Source: an uncultured Eubacteriales bacterium (GTDB lineage Bacteria; Bacillota; Clostridia; Oscillospirales; Acutalibacteraceae). Taken from it: a stretch of DNA of 9,647 bases. The translations under genes and the position numbers were made by a program. This document shows, piece after piece, positions 1 through 6,847 of the stretch; position 1 is the first letter of the stretch, and each line of letters begins with the position of its first letter. The notes beneath the pieces are model-generated. The model saw only the letters and a list, made by a program, of their open reading frames with translations. It did not search any database and was not told the DNA's origin. Location: the NCBI GenBank assembly GCA_900540235.1, contig UQEY01000054.1, positions 1 through 9,647 of the forward strand, read 5' to 3'.

Positions 1-1
1 A

Positions 2-58
2 GAGAAACAATATAATGTGGCTGAAAGCCGTCAACCTATTATAAACTATAATTTATAA
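2..58 (+). CDS. Possible 3' end of a rightward gene cut by the window edge
   Basis: A frame is open from the left edge for 18 codons and ends in TAA at 56-58, reading ...NVAESRQPIINYNL. The composition looks protein-like, and the stop lies only three bases before a strong hairpin (62-95), as expected if two convergent genes share a terminator. It is too short to identify, and a second frame (3-44) is also open to a stop, so this is a weak call. I can give no function. Confidence 0.3.
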   Translation, partial: EKQYNVAESRQPIINYNL

Positions 59-95
59 AAATAACCCCAGGGTATTTTTATATACCTTGGGGTTA
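50..95 (-). terminator. Rho-independent terminator of the ABC-CARDB operon
   Basis: A 14-bp stem pairs 62-75 with 82-95 (one G-U pair) around a 6-nt A/T loop. On the minus strand it is followed by TTTTTATAAATT, a good U-tract. It starts 11 nt after the permease stop codon. The plus-strand side is followed by a weaker A/T-rich run, so it may also stop a rightward gene ending at 58. Confidence 0.85.
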
Positions 96-106
96 AATAT
101 TATTTG

Positions 107-1501
107 TTATTCATTATGAATAGCGGTAAGTGCACTTACTTTGACCGAACGCTTAGCAGGGGAAAGACCTGCAAGAATACCTACGCCGATAGCAAACACA
201 ATACCTGCGATTGCAAGCCACGGCGGAATTGAAGATACGCAAACTTTCATTCCTTGGCTTATATCTCCCATTCTTTCCATAACTTGCTTTGCAACCAGAT
301 TGGCAGCTATAGATATTATGTAACTTATCGTGATACCGATAACACCGCCGAACATACCGATTATGCCTGCCTCATAAAGGAACATATTCTTGATGTCTTT
401 TATATCACAGCCGAGAACTTTCATAATGCCTATTTCTTTAGTTCTTTCATACACACTCATTACCATTGTATTACTGATGCCAAAAGCGGCAACAAACATT
501 GATACGGCGCCTATAGCTCCGAGAATAAGCTGAACTACTCGCATAACTTTCTTTTGCTGTTGAAGTCCCTCGTCATCTGTAGAACAACTGTAGCCTTTGT
601 TTTGAATTTCTTTTTTTACTTCTGCAACATCTTTTGCATCATTGCAGTAGACGCTGATTGACGAATATTCAAGCTTGTAGTTTTTAACCGAACTCAAACG
701 ATTGCTTTCTGCAACAATTTGCTTTGCCTTGTCAAGGTCAATATACATGGCGCTTGATGCTTCATAATCGTTGCTCGTTTGCTTGAGTGTGCCTATAATA
801 TTGAGCTTTTGCACGCCGCCGTTTACCTGCTGACTTGTGCTGTCGCTTTGACCGTTTTGGTCGATTGATGTTGAACTGTTGTAACTGTCTGTGGAATCAC
901 TGTTTTGATTTTTAGCCGAAATAGTTATGCTGTCTTTCATCAAATCGAGTTCACAGTCGGTAACATTATAGTCTGAATCGTACTTGTATTTTGGCGGGTT
1001 GCCCTGAACATCATAAAAGCTTGTAACTGTATCTTTACCTGCAAGGCAGGCATTTTTTTCGCCTACTTTTTTAAAGTCGCCTTGCTCTGTTTTGTAGCCG
1101 AGTGCTTCCATTTCTTTAAGAGGAATACCGTAAACAGAACTGCTGTAGGTGTATTTACCTCGGCTGATTTTTGCGTACTGGCTTATTTCAAGAGTAGGCA
1201 CTACTGCTTTAACTTTGTCAATCTTGGAAAAATATGAAACAGCGCTGTCATCAAACGGCATTGCTTGTTGCGTTTCGCCGCTTTCGTTTGTATAGTCGCC
1301 CATTGAGTAAACGGAGATTTTATTAAGCGTTGAATCGGCTTCGTACTGCGAAGTAATCATTTTGTCAATACCGATACCGATTGACACCATTATTATGATT
1401 GCACAAGTGCCGACCACAACGCCCGCAATAGTAAGTTTTGTTCGAGTTCGCCTGTTTCTTAAATTCTGCCAAGCCATTGCCAAAAGGTCAGATTTTTTCA
1501 T
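107..1501 (-). CDS. MacB/FtsX-type ABC transporter permease
   Basis: This 464-residue membrane protein is the permease partner of the ATPase at 3324-4019. It has the four-helix layout of the MacB/FtsX family: one N-terminal helix (about residues 23-45) after the LAMAWQNLRNRRTRTKLT segment, a large extracytoplasmic domain (about 46-320, MacB-PCD-like), then three helices (about 323-347, 374-403, 428-448). The family-typical VYERTKEIGIMKVLG loop follows helix two, and SPAKRSVKVSALTAI closes the protein. Residues 197-227 are a Ser/Asn/Gln/Asp-rich low-complexity insert in the outer domain. The ATG at 1501 lies inside the last codons of the upstream gene (14-nt overlap). The nearest AAAGG is about 14 nt upstream, so translation probably depends on coupling. 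By family analogy it would transmit ATP-driven motion across the membrane rather than form a classical channel. The substrate is unknown. Confidence 0.93.
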   Translation of the reverse strand: MKKSDLLAMAWQNLRNRRTRTKLTIAGVVVGTCAIIIMVSIGIGIDKMITSQYEADSTLNKISVYSMGDYTNESGETQQAMPFDDSAVSYFSKIDKVKAVVPTLEISQYAKISRGKYTYSSSVYGIPLKEMEALGYKTEQGDFKKVGEKNACLAGKDTVTSFYDVQGNPPKYKYDSDYNVTDCELDLMKDSITISAKNQNSDSTDSYNSSTSIDQNGQSDSTSQQVNGGVQKLNIIGTLKQTSNDYEASSAMYIDLDKAKQIVAESNRLSSVKNYKLEYSSISVYCNDAKDVAEVKKEIQNKGYSCSTDDEGLQQQKKVMRVVQLILGAIGAVSMFVAAFGISNTMVMSVYERTKEIGIMKVLGCDIKDIKNMFLYEAGIIGMFGGVIGITISYIISIAANLVAKQVMERMGDISQGMKVCVSSIPPWLAIAGIVFAIGVGILAGLSPAKRSVKVSALTAIHNE

Positions 1502-3311
1502 CGAACTTTACACTGCCTTTCTTGTGCTTTTTTTTCTTGATTATTACTGCTGCGGTGATAACAACAACTGCGCCGACACCGCAGGAAACAGCAATGATAA
1601 TTGTTTTTTTGTTATCTGTTGTGCCGTCGGATGTGTCCATATCGCTTGTGTCGTCACTCGGCATAGTGTCAAATGGGTCTGAAGCTTCTTCAACTTTTAC
1701 TTTGAATTCCTGTTCAATGGTTTTCTTTTCCATATTTTCGTTTTCGTATTCAAATACAAGCTTTAATTTATAGTCGCCTGCGTCGTTAAATGTTACGGGA
1801 AGAGTGTAGTTACTTGCAAACTGACCGCCTGCTTCAATGTTGCCGATATATGCACTGTTAAGTTCTTTGCCCTTTGAATTTAAAAGTTTAACTGAGCCGT
1901 TTGAAACCTTTGTTTGACCTGAGTTGATAATCTGGAACGCACAGTCGCTTTCTTCGCCGAGATTGACTGTTTTGTCTGCAAGTGCAATTTGCTGGAACTG
2001 AACTTTGTCAGGCTGAACTACAGGAATACTCATTGTAAGGTCACTTGAAGCACTCTGCTTGCCGCCTTCAATATATTCGTAAGAAACGGTTGCGGTAACA
2101 GGATAAACGCCTGATGACGCACTTGTAAGACAAGAAAACTTTTTGCTTACTTTTACTGTTTGGTTAGGTTTAATTGTTTTGAGAGAAATTGTGTCCGTTC
2201 CGTCTGCAACAACAAAGGCATCGCCGCCTGCAAGCTTTACAAGAACATTTTGTGCTTTAATTGATGATGAGTTATTCTTAATTGCAAATGTGAGCGTGAA
2301 TTCTTTGCCACCGGAAATTGTGCTTTTACCGTAGTTGAAGCTTGAAATAATAAGCTGAGGGGTGAGGGGAGTTGCCTTTTTTGTGGTTTTTGCTTTTTTC
2401 TTTTCATTAACTTTGATACTGAAAGTAAAATCACTGCTTCCTTGCTGTTTTTCGCCGTTAACGGTGTATTCAAATGTTACATTTGCAGTGATAGGATAAA
2501 TGCCTGTTTTTAAATCTTTGCCGCAAACAAATGCCTTTGAAAACGAAGCTTTTCCAGATTTTGCAATTCCCGAACTGTAAAGGGCATCAACATCGCTTGC
2601 AACCGAAAATGCATCGCCGCCCGAAAGACGGATATTTACATTAGAAATGTCGTATTGCGAACTTTTATTTGTGAGGTTAAAATTAAGATTAAATTTGTCG
2701 CCGTTTTGCAAATTTGCCTTACTTGTTGAAAATGATGCAACAAGGCTCGGAGTATCGCCCTGAGTTGGTCCGGTTGTTGCATTGGTTGGGGCAGCTAAAA
2801 CAGAAACAGTGTATGAAAATTCTGCCGAACCTTGGGTTACTTCGCCGTTATCTGTGTAATTATATGTAGCGCTGACACTGATTGGATACATTCCCGCACT
2901 TGTCTGAGTGTTTACATAAAAATTTCTGCTAAATTCGGCGCTTTGATTTTTTGAAAGTGTATCTCTGTAAATTGTGTCGATATCGTTAGAAACAGTAAAT
3001 GCTTCGTTTCCTGAAAGACGAATGTTTAAATTTTTGATATCTATATCTTTGTTGGAATTTTTAACTTTGAAAGAAAAGTTAAAAGTGTCACCCGGATATA
3101 TTGCAGACTTGTTAACGCTGAAACCTTCTGAAATAAGGTTTACAATTTGCTGAACTCTTGTTGTATCTGTTGTACTTGATTGTACATTTGAGGTTTGAAT
3201 TGCAGATGATGCATCATCATCCGAATTGCTTGCTGCAAATGCGAGTGTCTGAGGTGCAATTATCATCATAATTACAACCAAAATAGAAGTGAATAATTGT
3301 AATTTTTTCAT
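1488..3311 (-). CDS. Surface-anchored protein with four CARDB/NEW3-like Ig-type repeats
   Basis: This 607-residue protein has a signal peptide (residues 1-27, hydrophobic core ILVVIMMIIAP, likely cut after AFA), four beta-sandwich repeats and a C-terminal membrane helix (about 570-591) with a short lysine-rich inner tail. Repeats lie at about 59-171, 190-301, 320-431 and 436-541. The first three share an F-x-(L/F)-x-F-x-(L/I/V)-x-N core, an (R/K)L-(S/A)-G-(N/G)-(E/D)-AF motif, a G-(M/I/V)-YP(I/V) motif near the end and a Y-E/N-Y strand; the fourth is divergent. This matches the CARDB/NEW3 (COG1361-like) adhesion-type fold. An Asp/Thr/Ser-rich linker (543-568) precedes the anchor. The strong AAAGGAG site (3319-3325) overlaps the ATPase stop codon, and the gene's own 3' end overlaps the permease start. 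It is inferred to be an external partner of the transporter, taking the place that MacA/YknX-type proteins hold in other systems. Confidence 0.88.
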   Translation of the reverse strand: MKKLQLFTSILVVIMMIIAPQTLAFAASNSDDDASSAIQTSNVQSSTTDTTRVQQIVNLISEGFSVNKSAIYPGDTFNFSFKVKNSNKDIDIKNLNIRLSGNEAFTVSNDIDTIYRDTLSKNQSAEFSRNFYVNTQTSAGMYPISVSATYNYTDNGEVTQGSAEFSYTVSVLAAPTNATTGPTQGDTPSLVASFSTSKANLQNGDKFNLNFNLTNKSSQYDISNVNIRLSGGDAFSVASDVDALYSSGIAKSGKASFSKAFVCGKDLKTGIYPITANVTFEYTVNGEKQQGSSDFTFSIKVNEKKKAKTTKKATPLTPQLIISSFNYGKSTISGGKEFTLTFAIKNNSSSIKAQNVLVKLAGGDAFVVADGTDTISLKTIKPNQTVKVSKKFSCLTSASSGVYPVTATVSYEYIEGGKQSASSDLTMSIPVVQPDKVQFQQIALADKTVNLGEESDCAFQIINSGQTKVSNGSVKLLNSKGKELNSAYIGNIEAGGQFASNYTLPVTFNDAGDYKLKLVFEYENENMEKKTIEQEFKVKVEEASDPFDTMPSDDTSDMDTSDGTTDNKKTIIIAVSCGVGAVVVITAAVIIKKKKHKKGSVKFDEKI

Positions 3312-3323
3312 TGTTGTTCTCCT

Positions 3324-4019
3324 TTAATTTGTATATTCTTTTGATACGATTCTGCCGTCGGATATCCTTACCGTTATGTCAGAATATTTTGCAACATTTG
3401 AATCGTGCGTTACCATAATAAGCGTTTGCTTTTTTGTATGAACCAAATCTTGAATGAGATTCATAACTTCAACAGTCGTTTTACTGTCAAGGTTACCGGT
3501 CGGTTCGTCGGCAAAAATCACGCTTGGGTCGGTTACAAATGCTCTTGCGATGCCGACTCTTTGCTGTTGACCGCCGCTCATTTCTTTCGGCTTGTGCTTA
3601 TACCTGTTGTCGATACCGACAAGTTTGAGCATTTCCATTGCTTTTTGCTCTCGTTCCTCTTTGCTGACCCCTTTAAACATAAGCGGAAGCGCAACATTTT
3701 CAAGCGCTGTCATTGTCGGCAAAAGGTTGTATGACTGAAAAATAAAACCGGTGTAAAGCTGCCTGAATTTTGCAAGCTGTTCTTCGCTCAAATTGTCAAT
3801 TCTGTATTTGCCGATATAAACCTGACCTGCGCTCGGTCGTTCAATTCCTGCAAGCATATTAAGAAGCGTTGATTTGCCCGAACCTGAAGTACCGAGTATG
3901 GCGCAAATTTTATTTCTTTCTATTTCTAAATTAACTTTGTCAAGCGCTATTACTTCTTCTTCACCAACTTGGTAATGCCTTGAAAGGTCAATCGTTTTAA
4001 TCAAAACATCGTTTGCCAT
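3324..4019 (-). CDS. LolD/MacB-type ABC transporter ATP-binding protein
   Basis: This 231-residue cytoplasmic ATPase has every nucleotide-binding element intact: Walker A GTSGSGKST (43-51), Q-loop Gln95 in FIFQSYNLLP, signature MSGGQQQR (147-154), Walker B VIFADEPTG (167-175), D-loop NLDSK and switch His205 in VTHD. The FQSYNLLP, GGQQQRV and DEPTGNLD motifs are typical of the LolD/MacB/FtsE subfamily that works with FtsX-fold permeases. I chose ATG 4019 (MANDVL) because AAGGAGG sits 5 nt upstream; an in-frame ATG at 4070 would add 17 non-conserved residues, lacks a good site and overlaps the leader inverted repeat. It is first in the operon, 12 nt before the CARDB-repeat gene, and powers the permease encoded last. 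Confidence 0.96.
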   Translation of the reverse strand: MANDVLIKTIDLSRHYQVGEEEVIALDKVNLEIERNKICAILGTSGSGKSTLLNMLAGIERPSAGQVYIGKYRIDNLSEEQLAKFRQLYTGFIFQSYNLLPTMTALENVALPLMFKGVSKEEREQKAMEMLKLVGIDNRYKHKPKEMSGGQQQRVGIARAFVTDPSVIFADEPTGNLDSKTTVEVMNLIQDLVHTKKQTLIMVTHDSNVAKYSDITVRISDGRIVSKEYTN

Positions 4020-4024
4020 ATTAT

Positions 4025-4031
4025 CCTCCTT
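4025..4031 (-). promoter_or_regulatory. Ribosome binding site fixing the ABC ATPase start
   Basis: AAGGAGG on the minus strand lies 5 nt before ATG 4019. The upstream in-frame ATG at 4070 has no comparable site, so the shorter 231-residue product is the supported one. Confidence 0.85.
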
Positions 4032-4037
4032 AACTAA

Positions 4038-4074
4038 TGTGATACTCAACTGTGCTATTTGGGATATCACAGTT
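4038..4074. promoter_or_regulatory. Overlapping inverted repeats in the ABC operon leader
   Basis: Two perfect 7-bp inverted repeats share one arm region. AACTGTG (4048-4054) pairs with CACAGTT (4068-4074), and TGTGATA (4038-4044) pairs with TATCACA (4065-4071). They lie just downstream of the predicted start of transcription (about 4080) and before the ribosome binding site. They could be a repressor operator or two mutually exclusive RNA stems. The symmetry is visible; the function is inferred. Confidence 0.5.
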
Positions 4075-4086
4075 ATCTACGGCTAC

Positions 4087-4115
4087 AGTATAGCATTAAG
4101 GATATATGTTGTCAA
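4087..4115 (-). promoter_or_regulatory. Sigma-A promoter of the ABC-CARDB-permease operon
   Basis: On the minus strand a perfect -35 TTGACA (4110-4115) and a -10 TATACT (4087-4092) are separated by exactly 17 bp. Transcription would begin near 4080, giving a leader of about 60 nt that contains the inverted repeats at 4038-4074. Confidence 0.82.
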
Positions 4116-4162
4116 TACATAATTTCATTATTTTTTAAAAATATTTTATGTGCTGTTTTATG

Positions 4163-4190
4163 TTGAATTTGCATTTTTTAGGTGTATAAT
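4163..4190 (+). promoter_or_regulatory. Sigma-A promoter of the dehydrogenase gene
   Basis: A -35 TTGAAT (4163-4168) and a perfect -10 TATAAT (4185-4190) are 16 bp apart. The expected start near 4197 gives a leader of about 35 nt, and AGGAGG (4217-4222) lies 9 nt before the ATG. The promoter is divergent from the ABC operon promoter, with about 47 bp between the two -35 boxes. Confidence 0.75.
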
Positions 4191-4231
4191 ATATATGTAT
4201 TTTATATGTTTTATTTAGGAGGATAAAATTA

Positions 4232-5185
4232 ATGCTTGATAAAAGAAAAGTTGTTATAATCGGTGCGGGTCATGTAGGCTCTCATGTTGCAATGGCACTC
4301 TGTTTTCAGGGCACTTGCGACGAAATTGTTTTTATTGATACAGACCACGAAAAGGCAGTCGCAAATTGCTACGATGTTGCCGATGCGTGCCTCTTTTTAG
4401 GTTCAACAACTAAAATTAAAGTCGGCGACTACAACGACTGTAAGGATGCCGACATTATCGTTAACTCAATCGGTATGCCTCGTAAACCGGGTCAAACAAG
4501 GCTTGATATGCTTGACGATTCTATCAGAATGCTAAGGGATGTTGTTGAAAACCTTAAACCGATTGATTTTAAGGGTATTTTTGTTTCAATTACTAACCCG
4601 GCTGATGTTATCGCAAACTATGCAAGAGTTCATCTCGGTTTACCAAGGGAAAGGTGTTTTTCAACCGGCACTTCGCTTGACACCGCAAGGCTTAAAAGAA
4701 CGGTTAGTGAACTTGCAGATATCGACCGAAGGAGTGTAACAACCTGCGCTATCGGTGAACACGGCGATTCCTCGTTTGTTCCTTTTTCCACTCTTACTCT
4801 CGGCGGCAAAAATTATAAGGAACTTCAAGAGGCTAAGCCTGAAAAATACAGCAAGCTTACTGAAGATTTTGTGCTTGAAAGAACCCGTTATATCGGCTAT
4901 GATATCATCAACGGCAAGGGTTCAACCGAATTTGGTATCGGTGCGGCTTGCGCTGACATTTGCAAAGCTATTTTCCACGATGAAAAGAGAGTTATTCCTG
5001 CTTCTGTTTTGCTTGAGGGCGAGTATGGTATTAACGGTGTTGCGTGCGGTGTTCCTTGCGTAATCGGCAGAAACGGTATTGAGGATATTATTGAGCTTCC
5101 ACTTAATGATAAAGAAAAGCAACAGATGAAACACACCTGTTGCGTAATTAAAGATTATTGCGAAAGAGCAGAAAAAGTGCAGTAA
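4232..5185 (+). CDS. NAD-dependent L-lactate/malate dehydrogenase family protein
   Basis: This 317-residue cytoplasmic enzyme interconverts a 2-hydroxyacid and a 2-oxoacid with NAD(H). It is full length for the LDH/MDH family. Visible residues are the Rossmann motif GAGHVGS (11-17), Asp36 of FIDTD selecting NAD, the mobile loop with RKPGQTR (84-90), Asn122 in ITNPAD, Asp150 and Arg153 in SLDTAR, and the proton-relay His177 in GEHGDS. By family alignment, Arg84 occupies the substrate-specificity position (102 in LDH numbering), where lactate dehydrogenases usually have Gln and malate dehydrogenases Arg. That favours oxaloacetate/malate, although the GKGSTEFGIG segment (228-237) looks more LDH-like. 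Annotation pipelines may call it L-lactate dehydrogenase. The gene is monocistronic, with its own promoter and a terminator 32 nt after the stop. Confidence 0.93.
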   Translation: MLDKRKVVIIGAGHVGSHVAMALCFQGTCDEIVFIDTDHEKAVANCYDVADACLFLGSTTKIKVGDYNDCKDADIIVNSIGMPRKPGQTRLDMLDDSIRMLRDVVENLKPIDFKGIFVSITNPADVIANYARVHLGLPRERCFSTGTSLDTARLKRTVSELADIDRRSVTTCAIGEHGDSSFVPFSTLTLGGKNYKELQEAKPEKYSKLTEDFVLERTRYIGYDIINGKGSTEFGIGAACADICKAIFHDEKRVIPASVLLEGEYGINGVACGVPCVIGRNGIEDIIELPLNDKEKQQMKHTCCVIKDYCERAEKVQ

Positions 5186-5217
5186 TTTAGAAATGATAAT
5201 AGCTTTAACAAAAAATA

Positions 5218-5240
5218 AAAGGTGCCGTTTTGGCACCTTT
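5218..5240. terminator. Bidirectional rho-independent terminator
   Basis: A perfect 9-bp stem, AAAGGTGCC (5218-5226) with GGCACCTTT (5232-5240), encloses a GTTTT loop. It is followed by TTTATATTTT on the plus strand and by TTTTATTTTTTG on the minus strand. It lies between the convergent dehydrogenase (stop at 5185) and lipoprotein (stop at 5256) genes and can serve both. Confidence 0.9.
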
Positions 5241-5255
5241 ATATTTTGCTATTTT

Positions 5256-5759
5256 TTACTGTTTTGCTTTTTTGGTTGACGATACGGTTTCGCCTTTGGA
5301 TTTATAATCTTGATATCTGTTTTCAAGTTTTGTATACTCGCCTGAATCAAGATCTTTTTTCAATACATTTTTGCCGTCGTATGAAATGTAAAATTCACCG
5401 ACAGGAGTAAGCGAAAATGTTGTTTTGCCGTTAGCTGCGGTTTCGTCATTTTTTTTCATAACATTTGCCGCAACTTTAACATATTGTTTACCGTCAATTT
5501 TAACACCGGTTGATGAAATCATAAAAGAATATTCTTCCTTTACCTTGTCAAGACCGAGTTCCTTGGCTGTATACGATGTTTTGATAAAGTTGATAGCGTC
5601 CGCATCTTTAATAACAGCCTTGTCGGTAGGATTTTCAACCGTAACAGAAGTTGACTCTTTAGCTGTAGTTGTTTCATCCTTGCCCGATGATTTTGAACAG
5701 GCAATAAAAGTGGTTGAAATAATAACAACTGCGAGCAAAACTGCCAAATACTTTTTCAT
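5256..5759 (-). CDS. Small predicted lipoprotein of unknown function
   Basis: This 167-residue protein begins with a lysine-charged, hydrophobic signal (MKKYLAVLLAVVIIS) ending in FIAC, so Cys21 is the likely lipidated residue; Phe at -3 is slightly atypical for a lipobox. A Ser/Thr/Lys-rich linker (about 22-45) leads to a soluble domain with DADAINFIKTSYTAKELGL, a central beta-rich part containing VGEFYISYDGKNVL, and a basic C-terminus. I do not recognise the family. ATG 5759 is chosen because GAAAGG lies 9 nt upstream and the signal peptide then begins correctly; extending to 5822 would overlap the preceding gene and bury the signal. It is the last gene of the minus-strand block, 22 nt after the CD1247-type gene, and ends at the shared terminator. 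Confidence 0.8.
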   Translation of the reverse strand: MKKYLAVLLAVVIISTTFIACSKSSGKDETTTAKESTSVTVENPTDKAVIKDADAINFIKTSYTAKELGLDKVKEEYSFMISSTGVKIDGKQYVKVAANVMKKNDETAANGKTTFSLTPVGEFYISYDGKNVLKKDLDSGEYTKLENRYQDYKSKGETVSSTKKAKQ

Positions 5760-5781
5760 CGCAAAAAACCTTTCAAAAAAA

Positions 5782-6201
5782 TTATTCTGCGTCCTCATCA
5801 TCGTCTGCTTCTTCAACCTCAAACTCGAGCATTTCGCCGCAGTTAGGGCAAGGAACAGTACCGTTTAATGCTGTTTCGGCATCAACTGTAAAAGGAGTGT
5901 TGCAAAGAGGACATTCAACTTCAAATTCTTCCTCTTCGTCATCACAGCAATCATCACAATCACATTCGTCATCATAATCATCACCGTAAACATATTCTTC
6001 AAGGTCAGCAAGGTCTTCGTCAACAGCGTCAACTTGGTCTGCAAGCATTTCAACGCCGTCTGTCATATCGTCGATATCTTCAACAAGGTTTGAAAGAACA
6101 TCAACAATAGCAGAGAAAACCTTTGTTTCCTTCTTATTGTCACCAAGGTCAAGACCTTCAATTAAACCTTTAAGGTAGCCTAAGCTTTCAGTTGTATCCA
6201 T
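5782..6201 (-). CDS. CD1247-type acidic protein with C-terminal zinc ribbon
   Basis: This 139-residue, strongly acidic protein has two parts. Residues 1-72 form a helical, coiled-coil-prone region (SLGYLKGLIEGLDLG, then repeated leucine/aspartate heptad-like spacing) that resembles the CD1247 N-terminal domain of Clostridia. Residues 97-121 form a zinc-ribbon knuckle pair, CPLC (97-100) and CPNC (118-121). Between them an Asp/Glu stretch (73-96) holds four more cysteines at 80, 82, 85 and 86. GAAAGGA lies 9 nt before the ATG. It lies 38 nt downstream of efp with no terminator between, so it is probably cotranscribed with efp. A location next to efp is familiar for this family, but its role is unknown; a regulatory or scaffold role with bound metal is inference only. 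Confidence 0.85.
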   Translation of the reverse strand: MDTTESLGYLKGLIEGLDLGDNKKETKVFSAIVDVLSNLVEDIDDMTDGVEMLADQVDAVDEDLADLEEYVYGDDYDDECDCDDCCDDEEEEFEVECPLCNTPFTVDAETALNGTVPCPNCGEMLEFEVEEADDDEDAE

Positions 6202-6239
6202 AGTAATATTTCCTTTCTTTAAATAAGATTTAAAAGAAC

Positions 6240-6797
6240 TTATGCTCTTTCCATATATTCGCAGGTTCTTGTGTCGATTCTAATCATATCGCCTTCGTTA
6301 ATGAAAAGAGGAACACGAATTTCTGCGCCTGTTTCAACCTTTGCAGGCTTGAGTGTGTTGGTAGCAGTGTTGCCTTTAAGACCAGGCTCTGTTTCTGTAA
6401 CTTCAAGAGTAACGAATGTAGGAGGTTCAACGCCGAATACCTTGCCTTTGTATGAAAGGATACGGCAAACTTCGTTTTCCTTAACGAACTTAAAGTTGTC
6501 TGAAAGGTCATTTTCAGATACAGGAACCATATCAAATGTGTCGTTATCCATAAAGTAGTAAAGACCTTCGTCGTTATATGAATAAGTCATTTCTTTTCTT
6601 TCAATATAAGCGGTAGGGAATTTAGCTGTTGGGTTGTAGCTCTTTTCAACTACCGAACCGGTAATAACATTCTTTGTTTTTGTTCTTACGAAAGCGGCAC
6701 CCTTGCCCGGCTTTACATGCTGGAATTCAATTACCTGAAGCACATTGCCGTCTTCTTCAAAAGTAACGCCGTTTCTGAAATCGCCTGCTGAAATCAT
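6240..6797 (-). CDS. efp: Elongation factor P
   Basis: This 185-residue translation factor binds ribosomes stalled at polyproline stretches and promotes peptide bond formation. The three-domain layout is intact: a KOW-like N-terminal domain (about 1-62), a central OB domain (about 67-122) and a C-terminal OB domain (about 129-185) with the family pattern TNTLKPAKVETGAEIRVPLFI. The tip loop HVKPGKGAAF places Lys32 where EF-P proteins carry their modified lysine; no modification enzyme is encoded in this window. GGAGGT lies 7 nt before ATG 6797. It is 50 nt downstream of aroQ and 38 nt upstream of the CD1247-type gene, so the three are probably cotranscribed. Length and motifs are normal. Confidence 0.98.
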   Translation of the reverse strand: MISAGDFRNGVTFEEDGNVLQVIEFQHVKPGKGAAFVRTKTKNVITGSVVEKSYNPTAKFPTAYIERKEMTYSYNDEGLYYFMDNDTFDMVPVSENDLSDNFKFVKENEVCRILSYKGKVFGVEPPTFVTLEVTETEPGLKGNTATNTLKPAKVETGAEIRVPLFINEGDMIRIDTRTCEYMERA

Positions 6798-6847
6798 ATT
6801 TTTTACCTCCGAGTAAAATTGTAATTTTAAATTAATATGTTCTTATT

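Noticed and set aside
1362..1773. Overlapping plus-strand frames of 106 and 111 codons
   Set aside because: They are antisense to the junction of the CARDB-repeat protein and the permease and are rich in Phe/Cys/Ile as expected from reading Lys/Ala-rich codons backwards.
2401..3100. Possible CRISPR-like or DNA-level tandem repeat in the CARDB gene
   Set aside because: The similarity is at protein level between Ig-like units of about 110 residues; there are no short identical DNA repeats with regular spacers.
4020..4070. Longer N-terminus for the ABC ATPase
   Set aside because: The extra 17 residues match no family feature, overlap the leader inverted repeats and lack a ribosome binding site, while ATG 4019 has AAGGAGG 5 nt upstream.
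5425..5868. Plus-strand open frame of 147 codons
   Set aside because: It is antisense to the lipoprotein and the end of the CD1247-type gene, both of which have signal or zinc-ribbon motifs and ribosome binding sites.
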